59,172 nucleotides of DNA from an uncultured Spartobacteria bacterium (GTDB lineage Bacteria > Verrucomicrobiota > Verrucomicrobiia > Chthoniobacterales > Terrimicrobiaceae), in assembly GCA_937919825.1 (NCBI GenBank), contig CALFPA010000122.1, positions 1 through 59,172 on the forward strand, written 5' to 3'. The stretch's first letter is position 1. Every line of letters starts with the position of its first letter. Below, piece after piece: positions 1 through 7,703 of the stretch. The position numbers and the translations under genes were made by a program. Below the pieces are notes generated by a model, which was not told the DNA's origin, searched no databases, and was given only the letters and a program-made list of their open reading frames with translations.

Positions 1-822
1 ACAGAGAGCACAGAGTTGGAAGCACGGGCACGCTTGTCAGGCCAAGCTGGCGATGCATTTTCAGTTCCCTTCACAAGCGAGCTTGCGCGGGATTCTGAAA
101 CCCCATCGTGCACTCGCTTTGCGTATGCCTCTACTTCTTCTTCTTTGTGCGACACCAGCAATATGGTGCATGCTATTAGTTCGCATGAACTTGTTGGTCC
201 GTATTTTTTGTCATCGAATCGGTTTGTTGAGCGGAAAAATTTGAAGGGATTGATTCGGGCCTATGTAAGATATGTGGAAAGCTTTCAAGGAGGAATAAAG
301 GTTTGGCCTTTGGTCTTGCTGGGTGATGGCGAGTTGAGGTGTGATTTGGAAACGCTGTGCGTCGATCTCGGATTGCAATTTGCAAACAGCAAACAGGCGG
401 AAAACTTAAAACGTAATTCTTACAAACTTAAAACTCCCACCTCAGGCGGGCTGGTGGTCTTTACGGGATTTCGACAGATCGAGGAGTTGCCGGCTTTTTA
501 CGCAGGAGCGGGTGCATTTGTTCATCCCGCTTTGGAGGAGCCGTGGGGCTTGGTGATTAATGAGGCGATGGCGAGTGGGTTGCCGGTGCTGTCGAGTAGA
601 AATGTTGGCGCGGCTGAGGAATTGGTTGTCAATGGGAAAACGGGTTATCTTTTTGATCCCATGAATATTGAAGAAATGGCAAATGCCATGTCGAAGGTGG
701 CCGGCATGACTCAAGACGAGCGGTTGACCATGGGGCGTGCGGCTTTTGAAATGGTTGAACAAAAAGCTCCTGTGAAAGCTTTTGGCGAGGGTTTGGCGAA
801 GTTGCTTATGGGAGAACTTTGA
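1..822 (+). CDS. Glycosyltransferase, GT4/GT-B type (5' end outside window)
   Basis: C-terminal half of a GT-B glycosyltransferase that transfers sugar from an activated donor, probably in surface polysaccharide synthesis. The donor-binding domain shows the usual order: SRFVERKN, LLGDGEL, a GFR...ELPAFYAGA segment, then EPWGLVINEAMASGLPVL with the conserved E-x7-E pair, and NGKTGYLFDP. The frame is open from base 1 (reading T-E-S-T-E), so the true start lies upstream; a TTG at 16 is available but gives no sensible N-terminus. Two stretches do not fit the family: the first ~60 residues, beginning with a cacagag-type repeat, and a 22-residue N/K/T-rich insert at bases 376-441 between the strands DLGLQ and VVFTGF. 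One base separates it from the next glycosyltransferase, so the two are cotranscribed. Acceptor and sugar cannot be told from sequence. Confidence 0.85.
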   Translation, partial: TESTELEARARLSGQAGDAFSVPFTSELARDSETPSCTRFAYASTSSSLCDTSNMVHAISSHELVGPYFLSSNRFVERKNLKGLIRAYVRYVESFQGGIKVWPLVLLGDGELRCDLETLCVDLGLQFANSKQAENLKRNSYKLKTPTSGGLVVFTGFRQIEELPAFYAGAGAFVHPALEEPWGLVINEAMASGLPVLSSRNVGAAEELVVNGKTGYLFDPMNIEEMANAMSKVAGMTQDERLTMGRAAFEMVEQKAPVKAFGEGLAKLLMGEL

Positions 823-823
823 A

Positions 824-2008
824 ATGAGGGTGTTGAGTGTTCTAGAGTCGGCTTCGCGGGTTGACGGGGGGATTTTCGAGGCGGAGTTGGCTCTGCAGAA
901 GCAGTTGGTTCAGGTTTCTGGTGTCGAAGTGGATGTGGTGGCCTTGAGGGATGAATTTACGGATGCGGATGCACCAAGATGGTTGCCGCTGAAGCCCAAG
1001 GTGGGGGAGGTCATGGGACCGAGAGGTTTCGGATTTTCGCTGGGTTTGGGGGAAGCGATGAGTTCTAGTGTGGATGTAGGGTATTGTGCGGCGCTTTGGA
1101 AATATCCGGCGTGGGCGTTTCTCGATTGGCAAAAGCGAACCAGGAAGCCTGCCGTGGTGGCGCCTCACGGGTCGCTGGATGCGTGGGCTTTACAAAATTC
1201 CAAATGGAAAAAACGAATCGCGGCCGCTATTTTTAAAGACCGCCAACTTCGAAATGCAACCTGCTTCCGGGCGCTTTGCTCGGCGGAGGCGGATTCGATT
1301 CGGGCTTATGGGCTAAAGCAGCGAATTGAAATCGTGCCGAATGGGGTGGAGTTGGCGGAAAAATTAACCACAGAGGACACGGAGAGCACGGAGGGGAAGA
1401 AGAGGCTTTTGTTTTTGGGGAGGATTCATCCGAAGAAGGGGTTGGTTGGTGCGCTAAGAGCTTGGGCGGATATTCAAAATCCAAAATCCAAAATTCAGAA
1501 TTCAAAACAGTGGCAGTTCGTGATTGCGGGCTGGGATCAGGGTGGGCATGAGGGGGAGTTGAGGGCGCTTTGCGGGGAATTGGGACTCAAAGTTTGTAGT
1601 TTTCAGGGTTCAGTTTTCAGTAGGGAAGAGGCAGATGTGGTTTTTCATGGGCCGGCGTTTGGGGAGGAGAAAGAGGCGTTATTGCGGAGTGCTGCGGCGT
1701 TTATTTTGCCGAGTTTGAGCGAGGGGTTGCCCATGTCGGTGCTTGAGGCTTGGGCTTATGGATTGCCGGTTGTGATGACGCCGGAATGTAATTTGCCGGA
1801 GGGCTTTGCTTCTCAAGCGGCTCTTGAAATTCGGAATGGGGGAATGGGGAATTGGAGCTGGGAGGGTTTGCGGTCGTTGCTGGATATGAGCGATTCCGAT
1901 CGTATAGAGATGGGGCAGCGGGGTAGGAGGTTGGTGGAGGAGAAATTCACTTGGCCGAAGGTGGCGGCGCAGATGCATGAGCTTTTCCAGCAGCTTTTGG
2001 CGAAATAG
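824..2008 (+). CDS. Glycosyltransferase, GT4/GT-B type
   Basis: Full-length GT-B glycosyltransferase of 394 residues. The ATG at 824 is chosen because it gives a typical N-terminus (MRVLSVLESASRVDGGIFE) and lies one base after the preceding stop. The donor domain shows LFLGRIHPKKGL, FVIAGWDQGG, and SEGLPMSVLEAWAYGLPVV with the conserved E-x7-E glutamates. Three low-complexity loops interrupt otherwise normal family blocks: LTTEDTESTEG (bases 1364-1394), IQNPKSKIQNSK (1472-1508) and CSFQGSVFS (1592-1622). At DNA level they are cacagagga-, ttcaaaatccaaaatcc- and ttttcagggttcag-type repeats, all inserted in frame. Likely acts with the upstream gene on a surface polysaccharide. Followed by an intrinsic terminator. 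Confidence 0.87.
   Translation: MRVLSVLESASRVDGGIFEAELALQKQLVQVSGVEVDVVALRDEFTDADAPRWLPLKPKVGEVMGPRGFGFSLGLGEAMSSSVDVGYCAALWKYPAWAFLDWQKRTRKPAVVAPHGSLDAWALQNSKWKKRIAAAIFKDRQLRNATCFRALCSAEADSIRAYGLKQRIEIVPNGVELAEKLTTEDTESTEGKKRLLFLGRIHPKKGLVGALRAWADIQNPKSKIQNSKQWQFVIAGWDQGGHEGELRALCGELGLKVCSFQGSVFSREEADVVFHGPAFGEEKEALLRSAAAFILPSLSEGLPMSVLEAWAYGLPVVMTPECNLPEGFASQAALEIRNGGMGNWSWEGLRSLLDMSDSDRIEMGQRGRRLVEEKFTWPKVAAQMHELFQQLLAK
1364..1394 (+). repeat. In-frame cacagag-type dispersed repeat inside glycosyltransferase
   Basis: The stretch is built from repeated CACAGAGG/CACGGAG words and encodes TTEDTESTEG in a loop just before the LLFLGRIH strand. The same kind of sequence is the first thing in the window (bases 1-15, encoding TESTE) and occurs in degraded form at about 29979-30007 in non-coding DNA. 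I read it as a dispersed repeat tolerated in frame. Confidence 0.6.
1472..1508 (+). repeat. In-frame ATTCAAAATCCAAA-type repeat inside glycosyltransferase
   Basis: Tandem AAAATCC/AAAATTC words encode IQNPKSKIQNSK between the ALRAWAD helix and the QWQFVIAG strand, where the family normally has a short loop. A related in-frame copy (QNQKSNHPN) lies at 24537-24562 in the START-like gene. Confidence 0.55.
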
Positions 2009-2025
2009 CGGGAAAAAGCAAATTT

Positions 2026-2673
2026 TCAGGGCGAGAGCCGCACATGGGACCATGTGCGGTTTTTTTGTGTGTAAAGGAAGCGGTCGTGGAGGCGGTCGCC
2101 GCCGCCTTGCCAGAATTCGATGGTTTCGGGAATCACGCGGTAGCCGCCCCAGAAGTCGGGCTTCGGGATGTCGCCGTCGGCGAATTTGTTTTTTAAGTCT
2201 TCGAATTTCGCGAGAAGAACATTCCGCGAGGAGATGACTTGGCTTTGGTCCGAGACCCAGGCGCCGAGGCGGCTGCCGATGGGGCGGCTCATAAAATAAG
2301 CGAGCGATTCGGCCACGCTGATTTTTTCGACCGGGCCGGCGATCTCGATTTGGCGGGCAAGGGCGACCCAGGGGAATAGCAACGCGGCGCGCGGATTTTC
2401 GGCGACCTGCTGGGCTTTGCGGCTGCCGTAGTTTGTAAAAAAAACAAATCCTCGGTCGTCGTAAGCCTTCAGCAAAACGGTGCGGCAGGAAACTCGGCCG
2501 GAGCGATCGGCGGTGCCGAGGGTCATGGCATTTGGCTCGGGGATGCCGGATGCGCGGGCTTCATCGAACCACAGGCGAAATTGCGCGATCGGGTCGGATT
2601 TGAGGGATTCCTCGGTGAGCGGCTCGTGTTTGTAATCAACCCGGAGGCTGTGGATTTCGGAGTCAGAACTCAT
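2026..2673 (-). CDS. pdxH: Pyridoxamine 5'-phosphate oxidase
   Basis: FMN-dependent oxidase converting pyridoxine or pyridoxamine 5'-phosphate to pyridoxal 5'-phosphate, the last step or salvage step of vitamin B6 cofactor synthesis, in the cytoplasm. At 215 residues it has the normal family length. Recognisable blocks are DPIAQFRLWFDEA, EPNAMTLGTAD, GRVSCRTVLLKAYDDRGFVFFTNYGSRKA (FMN and substrate binding), ALLFPWVALARQIEI, and the C-terminal WGGYRVIPETIEFWQGG and HDRF...W...RLSP signature. The ATG overlaps the upstream DUF971 stop by 4 bases, so the two are translationally coupled. The 3' end overlaps the terminator of the convergent glycosyltransferase operon. Confidence 0.96.
   Translation of the reverse strand: MSSDSEIHSLRVDYKHEPLTEESLKSDPIAQFRLWFDEARASGIPEPNAMTLGTADRSGRVSCRTVLLKAYDDRGFVFFTNYGSRKAQQVAENPRAALLFPWVALARQIEIAGPVEKISVAESLAYFMSRPIGSRLGAWVSDQSQVISSRNVLLAKFEDLKNKFADGDIPKPDFWGGYRVIPETIEFWQGGGDRLHDRFLYTQKNRTWSHVRLSP
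2038..2066 (+). terminator. Intrinsic terminator of the glycosyltransferase operon
   Basis: A perfect 10-bp inverted repeat (CCGCACATGG / CCATGTGCGG) with a 2-base loop is followed directly by seven T. It lies 30 bases after the glycosyltransferase stop and points the right way for that operon. It sits inside the 3' end of the convergent pdxH gene, so the same bases also encode the W-S-H-V-R part of the PdxH C-terminus. Confidence 0.8.
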
Positions 2674-2984
2674 GGCACGAACTCGGTGAGGCGGCGGAGG
2701 TATTTATAGGAAAAAATTCCTGTCGAGTGGCCATCGCCCCATTTCGGCTGGATCGCATAGCCCCCGACGCCCTGCCATCCGGCGAGGTCGAAGCTCTTCT
2801 CGTTGTAGGTAACCGGTGGTCGAACGACATGGCCCATCACATCGGGCTCGCCGCCGCAGGCCGCGCAGGGGCAGTGGCGGCGGAGAAATTCGAGGGGGAG
2901 GTAAGTCTCGACCCCGTCGTTCCACGCAATGGCAAGTTCGGGTCCGATTTTTTGGATGGTGGAAGGTTGGAGGACGGGAGTCAT
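2670..2984 (-). CDS. DUF971 (GBBH-like N-terminal) domain protein
   Basis: Small protein of 104 residues consisting of one DUF971 domain, the zinc-binding-type module also found at the N-terminus of gamma-butyrobetaine hydroxylases. The family pattern is visible: W-x-DG-x-E-x-YLPLEFLRRHCPCAAC, then VGGYAIQPKWGDGHSTGIFSYKYLR. The two close cysteines (CPCAAC) and the DGH are the likely metal-site residues. Stand-alone DUF971 proteins have been linked to iron-sulfur cluster maintenance, but no function is shown here. It overlaps tsaB upstream and pdxH downstream by 4 bases each. Confidence 0.9.
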   Translation of the reverse strand: MTPVLQPSTIQKIGPELAIAWNDGVETYLPLEFLRRHCPCAACGGEPDVMGHVVRPPVTYNEKSFDLAGWQGVGGYAIQPKWGDGHSTGIFSYKYLRRLTEFVP

Positions 2985-3547
2985 GCGGCGGACTTGGTAA
3001 TGTGCGGTGGCTTCAAATAAATCGGATCGGCGGGTCCGAATTGGTTCGGATGCCGCGCCAGAAAACGCGCATGGGGGGCTTCATAACAAGCCGAATCCAG
3101 CATGGGGCTCGTGGAAAAAACCGGAATCCCATTTGCGAGGTGTGCGGTGGCTTCTTTGGGCGGGAGCAAATCGATCGGGGTGACGAGGGCTCCCCCGCGA
3201 ATATGGGCCAGAAACCACTGACCTGCCCGTGCGTCGCCGATCACAAAATACTCCGGAGCATCGTAGCCGATCACGGAGGGGATGCCTTTCAACACAGCTC
3301 CGCGAGCTTTGGCCAAGCCCCATGCGGCAGCGATCGAGGCGCGGAGACCGTTGTAGCTCCCCGGCCCGGTGCCCACGAGGACTTGCTCGAAATCATCGCA
3401 TCGGCACACGGCCTCCTCGAGGGCGGCGAAAAATTCCACGCCGCGCCCACGGGGGTTTTCAAACTCCAACGAGAAAAAATGCCGGTCGCCGTCGGTGACC
3501 GCGATACTGCCTCGTCCGCTGGAGCATTCGATCGACAGGGTTTTCAC
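2981..3547 (-). CDS. tsaB: tRNA threonylcarbamoyladenosine synthesis protein TsaB
   Basis: Non-catalytic actin-fold partner of TsaD needed for the t6A37 modification of ANN-decoding tRNAs. The 188-residue protein shows LSIECSSGRGSIAV at the N-terminus and the family signature GTGPGSYNGLRASIAAAWGLA. I chose the GTG at 3547 because it overlaps the tsaE stop as GTGA and has GGAGGA six bases upstream; an upstream in-frame extension into tsaE is unlikely to be used. Close coupling with tsaE fits the TsaBDE complex; tsaD is not in the window. Confidence 0.92.
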   Translation of the reverse strand: MKTLSIECSSGRGSIAVTDGDRHFFSLEFENPRGRGVEFFAALEEAVCRCDDFEQVLVGTGPGSYNGLRASIAAAWGLAKARGAVLKGIPSVIGYDAPEYFVIGDARAGQWFLAHIRGGALVTPIDLLPPKEATAHLANGIPVFSTSPMLDSACYEAPHARFLARHPNQFGPADPIYLKPPHITKSAA

Positions 3548-3993
3548 GGCATCCTCCGGATTTTTCTGGCTTCGCCATCCAGCGAAAAAACAAATCTCCA
3601 CGCGTTAGGCGGCAGGGCTTCTGGAAATTTATCACCCCACTCGAGGGCGGCGATGGTTGTCCCGGCGAGCAAATCGTCGAAGCCGAGCGCGGCGAGTTCG
3701 TCTGCGGAATCCAATCGATAGAGATCGAGGTGGACGAGGGGGAGACGCCCATCGGGATATTCGTGCACCAGCGTGAAAGTCGGGCTGGAAACCTCATCCG
3801 CTCTGCATCCTAGGCCTTCAGCGAGTCCTTTGACAAAAGTCGTTTTTCCCGCGCCAAGCGGACCTTCCAAACTCAAAACCTCGCCACCGCGCAGCAAACC
3901 AGCGAGTTGGCGTCCTGCTTCGTGCGTCTCGGCCACGGACCCGCAAACCCACTCCGTCGTCGGAATCTGATTTTCGAGGTGTGCGAATGCCAT
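3544..3993 (-). CDS. tsaE: tRNA threonylcarbamoyladenosine synthesis ATPase TsaE
   Basis: P-loop ATPase that works with TsaB and TsaD in t6A tRNA modification. The 149-residue protein has the Walker A motif GPLGAGKTTFVKG (about residues 44-56), the family motif SSPTFTLVHEY, and HLDLYRLDSADEL followed by an ALEWGDKFPEALP segment. Length and motif order are standard. It is the first gene of the minus-strand tsaE-tsaB-DUF971-pdxH run and is divergent from a small lipoprotein gene whose start lies only 32 bases away, so the promoter region is very short. Confidence 0.94.
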   Translation of the reverse strand: MAFAHLENQIPTTEWVCGSVAETHEAGRQLAGLLRGGEVLSLEGPLGAGKTTFVKGLAEGLGCRADEVSSPTFTLVHEYPDGRLPLVHLDLYRLDSADELAALGFDDLLAGTTIAALEWGDKFPEALPPNAWRFVFSLDGEARKIRRMP

Positions 3994-4025
3994 GTTGCAG
4001 TCAATTTAGTTCGCAGAATCCTGAC

Positions 4026-4373
4026 ATGACAATGCCTTCCCTCATTCCGCTCGCACGCCAAGGAATTGTTCTGGCCATTCTTCTTCTGCTCTCGGCCTGT
4101 AGCCAACCGGTCGAGACGATTCGTGAGATCGAGAGGAACCTCGAAATTTTTAAAGCTAGTCCCAACATGGTCACGCTCGAGGCGCTGGACAAATCCTTCG
4201 ACAAAATCCAGACGCAGATCGACACCCTGCAAGCCAAGGGCGACACGGTGCAAGCGGATCTCTATCGCCGCCAAGCCTTCACTCTCCGCTACGAATACCG
4301 CGCCGTGCGCCGGGAATTCATCCGCTGGAGCAACGAGCAGCTCAGTAAGAAACCACAGCCCGTTCTAGATTAG
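4026..4373 (+). CDS. Small lipoprotein of unknown function
   Basis: 115 residues from the ATG at 4026 (a second ATG at 4032 is possible). The N-terminus is a lipoprotein signal: a hydrophobic run followed by the lipobox LLSAC, giving a lipid-anchored protein. The mature part is short, charged and predicted helical (IREIERNLEIFKAS, KSFDKIQTQIDTLQAKGDTVQADLYRRQAF), consistent with a coiled-coil or helical hairpin in the periplasm. I do not recognise a family. The gene converges on the glycosyltransferase at 4365 and their stop ends overlap by 9 bases. Confidence 0.7.
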   Translation: MTMPSLIPLARQGIVLAILLLLSACSQPVETIREIERNLEIFKASPNMVTLEALDKSFDKIQTQIDTLQAKGDTVQADLYRRQAFTLRYEYRAVRREFIRWSNEQLSKKPQPVLD

Positions 4374-5618
4374 ATCCACCTTCGGGCTTGGGCGGAGTTG
4401 CTGCTCGATGGCGCGCAGGTTTTGATCCAGGGCGTCGAGACCAAAGCGGGAGATATTTTGGCGTGCTGCCTCGCGCATCGCCTCCAGTCGCTCAGGGTCT
4501 TCGTCGAGGGATTCCAGAGCTTTTGCCAGAGCGGTGGAATCCCGCGCCGGAACGATAAAACCGTCAATACCGTCGCGAACCACTTCGCCGCAATTCGGCG
4601 TGGTGATGACCGGAAGTCCGTGGGCCATGGCCTCGAGCTGGGTGAGTGCGAAGCCATCGGAAATCGTCGGCAAAACGAAAACATCGGCCTCGCGGTAAAA
4701 CTCGCGCACCCGGTCGCGCGTTACGGCGCCGTGGAAGGTCACATTCGACGGCGCGGTGACGACATGCTCGTCGGCAATCGCGATCGGGCCAGCGATATCA
4801 AAATGGAAATGTTTCTTGTCCAGCTTCCGCGCGGCTTCGAGGAGGTATTGGATTCCTTTGCGGAGATTCACCTGCCCGAGATAGAGCACCCGGAGCGGTC
4901 CCTCAGCCCGGGGCGGACTCGCGCGCTCGATCTCTTCGGACTCGTAAGCGAGGGGGACAATGGCAATTTTATTGGACGGCACGCCGAGCTTCGCCAGCGC
5001 ATTGAGGGTCCATTTCGAATTCACCATCACGACATCGGCGAGCGCCCACTCGGCCTTGCGCCAGGCCAAATACTCCTCCGGCACTCGCAGCGGTGCCTTC
5101 GCCCATCCGGGCCAAAGCTTCTCTTCCTCACGGACCATTTCGATCTCCACCTGCGAGGGATCCATTTGGCAAACGACAGTCGCCGCGCCTTGGTCCTTGG
5201 CCCATGCGGCCGCTTCGAGAAATCCTGTGTCGTAGCCGAAGAAGATCGTATTTTTCCAATCCTGCTCGTGGCGTTTCGCCATGGCCGCCCGCGTCTGGCG
5301 CCCGAACCAGCTGCCGATTTTAAGAAACTCCGAGTAGGGATCGCGGCGAGCGCCGAGTTTTCCGCGAAGTCCCGCCAGCAGCGCCGAAATGTTGAAGCCA
5401 TAGACCTCGGCATCGCTCAAATCCTCGTGCTGGCGTGTGAGCAGGCGTTTGGCGCGGAAGAGACGCCAAGCGCCGGCTGACCAGTAGTCGGTAAAAACCG
5501 CCTCAAGCCGACCGGATCGGTGAAGAACGCGCGGGGTGGCGTAGTGCTCCCGGGCTCCGATCTGCGCGCAGATCCAGGAGGTGCTGGGAGCATGGACTTT
5601 GAAGCGTTGCCTTGGAAT
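4365..5618 (-). CDS. Glycosyltransferase, GT4 type, with apparent non-AUG start
   Basis: GT-B glycosyltransferase. The C-terminal half has VLYLGQVNLRKG, FDIAGPIAIADE, and PTISDGFALTQLEAMAHGLPVI followed by NCGEVVRDGIDGFIVPA. The first ATG/GTG/TTG in frame is a TTG at 5420, but the frame stays open upstream and encodes convincing family sequence (APSTSWICAQIGAREHYATP, then FTDYWSAGAWRLFRAKRL). The frame is closed by a TAA just before an ATT at 5618, which I take as the likely start; no Shine-Dalgarno is obvious. From there the protein is 417 residues, normal for the family. Alternatives are a sequencing error near 5600 or a start codon not recognised here. It is the last gene of the long minus-strand run, 38 bases after coaX. 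Confidence 0.78.
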   Translation of the reverse strand: MPRQRFKVHAPSTSWICAQIGAREHYATPRVLHRSGRLEAVFTDYWSAGAWRLFRAKRLLTRQHEDLSDAEVYGFNISALLAGLRGKLGARRDPYSEFLKIGSWFGRQTRAAMAKRHEQDWKNTIFFGYDTGFLEAAAWAKDQGAATVVCQMDPSQVEIEMVREEEKLWPGWAKAPLRVPEEYLAWRKAEWALADVVMVNSKWTLNALAKLGVPSNKIAIVPLAYESEEIERASPPRAEGPLRVLYLGQVNLRKGIQYLLEAARKLDKKHFHFDIAGPIAIADEHVVTAPSNVTFHGAVTRDRVREFYREADVFVLPTISDGFALTQLEAMAHGLPVITTPNCGEVVRDGIDGFIVPARDSTALAKALESLDEDPERLEAMREAARQNISRFGLDALDQNLRAIEQQLRPSPKVDLI

Positions 5619-5656
5619 AGGGTCTTAAAAAATCAGCAAATGTCGAAAGCGGGAAA

Positions 5657-6400
5657 TCAAAAAGAGGCGTGCGTATTTTTGTCGGCGATGATCAAAAGGC
5701 CGCGCAGGGTCAGGAGGGGATCGACTGTGTCGAAGATTGCAAGTTTTCCAGCGATGAGCTTCGCGTCTCCACCGGTCGCAACGACGACGGGTTTCTTTTT
5801 ACGAAACGCCTCGGCGGTGATCTGCGAAAGGATTTCGCGGATCAGGCCGCGGTAGCCGTGGACCGCGCCGGCGAGCATGGCATCAATTGTGGAGCGGCCG
5901 ACGGCGGATTTCGGCTCTTTCAATTTCACGAGCGGGAGCAGGGCGGTTTTTTCGTGGAGGTAATTCGTCATCGCATTCAGCCCAGGGGCGATCACTCCGC
6001 CGATGTAGGATCCCTCCGCCGACAGCACATCGAATGTCACCGCTGTGCCGAAATCCACCACGATGGCTGGAGCGCCATAAAGAACGGCACAGGCGGCGGC
6101 GTTGGCTAGCCGGTCGCCGCCGATGGAGGCGGGATTCGGGTAATCGATGCCAACGCCCAGATCGAGATGGGGTCCGATGAGGACGGCGTGGGGAAATGCC
6201 GTGAGAACAGCGGAGTTTTTGGCGGGAACAACGGAGGAGAGAAAAACGGAATCGAGTTTGGTTTTTCCATCAAGGGCGCGGAGGGTGGCCGGGCTCAGCT
6301 CTGGCGTTGGCATGCGATGAATGCGGCCGATGCGAGGCCCCGTTGCGATGGCTGCTTTGGTGAAGCTATTGCTGATGTCGATGAGAAGCGTGCGTTTCAC
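5657..6400 (-). CDS. coaX: Type III pantothenate kinase
   Basis: Phosphorylates pantothenate in the first step of coenzyme A synthesis; the type III form uses ATP and a monovalent cation and is not feedback inhibited by CoA. The 247-residue protein shows the ASKHA-fold blocks: LLIDISNSFTKAA at the N-terminus (the usual DxGNT motif is changed to D-I-S-N-S), IDYPNPASIGGDRLANAAA, and VVDFGTAVTFDV, and ends with a GGDAKLIA motif. The GTG at 6400 overlaps the symporter stop as GTGA and gives the correct N-terminus; longer in-frame starts lie inside the symporter gene. Confidence 0.9.
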   Translation of the reverse strand: MKRTLLIDISNSFTKAAIATGPRIGRIHRMPTPELSPATLRALDGKTKLDSVFLSSVVPAKNSAVLTAFPHAVLIGPHLDLGVGIDYPNPASIGGDRLANAAACAVLYGAPAIVVDFGTAVTFDVLSAEGSYIGGVIAPGLNAMTNYLHEKTALLPLVKLKEPKSAVGRSTIDAMLAGAVHGYRGLIREILSQITAEAFRKKKPVVVATGGDAKLIAGKLAIFDTVDPLLTLRGLLIIADKNTHASF

Positions 6401-7701
6401 AGGGTGCGTTCGGGTTTCGAGACCACGGCGGCGACGACCAGATCGCCAGTGACATTCAGAGTGGTGCGACACATATCGAGGAAGCGGTCGATGCCGAGAA
6501 TGATCGCAATGGCATCGGCTGGAACGCCGATCGTGAGAAGGACGCCGACGACCAGAGGCAGCGAGCCACCGGGCACACCAGCTGTGCCGATGCCCGCCAT
6601 CACGCACATGAGCGCGACGACGAGTTGCTGGCCGAGACTGAGATCCACTCCGAAAACCTGAGCAAGAAAAAGCACCGTGACGCCCTCGTAGAGAGCGGTG
6701 CCGTTTTGGTTCGCACTGGCGCCAACGGTCAGCACGAACCGCCCGATGCGCGGGGGAATACCGAGGTTTTGCTCCGCAACCCGCAACGACACAGGCAGTG
6801 TCGCGTTGCTCGAGGAGGTGCTGAAAGCCGTGACGATCGCTTCGCGGGACTGCTTAAGAAACTCCCATGGCGACCGGTTCGCAAAAAATCTTAAGGCCAG
6901 CGGATAGACGACGAATTGCTGCAAGCCGAGCCCCAGCAAAACCACGCCGACATAGGCCCCGAGTGTGGTGAATAAATCCAGCCCCAGCCTTGCTGCCACA
7001 GCGAATCCAAGGCAGGCGACGCCGAACGGGGCGAGCTTGAGAGCGAAGCCGATAATCGTCATGCACACCTCGAACATCCCCTCGAAAAACCCCTTCAGCA
7101 CGGCGGTCTTTTCGGGTTTTGCCACAGCCATTGCCACGCCAACAAACAGGCTGAAGACCATCAGCGCGAGTAAGCCGCCGCCGGAGTTCTCGGGGTTGAA
7201 GGCGTTCACGGCCTCGGTGAGCGGGTTTTCCGGAATGAAATTCAGGAGCGTCGTGGAGATCGATTGGGGGCGGCTTCCACGCTCGATGCTTTTTTCCGAG
7301 GCACCGCCGTAGGAGGCGATGAGGGCTTCGCGTTTTTCCTCCGGCAGAGAGTGGCCTGGCTCAAGCAGGTTCACGAGCCCGAGGGCGATGCCGACCCCGG
7401 CGGCTGAGAGAAAAATGGTTGTCACCAGCGTGCGGATACCGATTCGTCCCAGCGTTCGGATGTCCCCCATTTCGAGGGTTCCCAGCACGATGGCCGAGAG
7501 GATCAGCGGAACGACGACCATGAAAATGATCCTCAAAAAAATGCGGCCTGCCGGTTGGATCACCTGATCGATCCACCAGTTCAGGGAGGGTTGCGAGGCT
7601 TCAGGCAGGAAGGCTCCTGCTGCGAGTCCCAACGCCAATCCAAAAACAAGACCGGCCAGAATGCGCGCGGCCTGAGAGCGGTTGTCCGCGCCGTCGGACA
7701 T
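6397..7701 (-). CDS. Dicarboxylate/amino acid:cation symporter (DAACS family)
   Basis: Inner-membrane secondary transporter of the GltP/DctA family, coupling uptake of glutamate or C4-dicarboxylates to Na+ or H+. 434 residues from the ATG at 7701. Several long hydrophobic segments are present, together with the family signatures: the serine-rich hairpin FSTSSSNATLPV, the NQNGTALYEG block of TM7, and GTAGVPGGSLPLV with DRFLDMCRTTLNVTGD in TM8. These residues form the substrate and cation sites. The substrate cannot be fixed from sequence. It lies 2 bases after the ACT-domain gene and overlaps coaX, so all three are cotranscribed. Confidence 0.92.
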   Translation of the reverse strand: MSDGADNRSQAARILAGLVFGLALGLAAGAFLPEASQPSLNWWIDQVIQPAGRIFLRIIFMVVVPLILSAIVLGTLEMGDIRTLGRIGIRTLVTTIFLSAAGVGIALGLVNLLEPGHSLPEEKREALIASYGGASEKSIERGSRPQSISTTLLNFIPENPLTEAVNAFNPENSGGGLLALMVFSLFVGVAMAVAKPEKTAVLKGFFEGMFEVCMTIIGFALKLAPFGVACLGFAVAARLGLDLFTTLGAYVGVVLLGLGLQQFVVYPLALRFFANRSPWEFLKQSREAIVTAFSTSSSNATLPVSLRVAEQNLGIPPRIGRFVLTVGASANQNGTALYEGVTVLFLAQVFGVDLSLGQQLVVALMCVMAGIGTAGVPGGSLPLVVGVLLTIGVPADAIAIILGIDRFLDMCRTTLNVTGDLVVAAVVSKPERTL

Positions 7702-7703
7702 CG

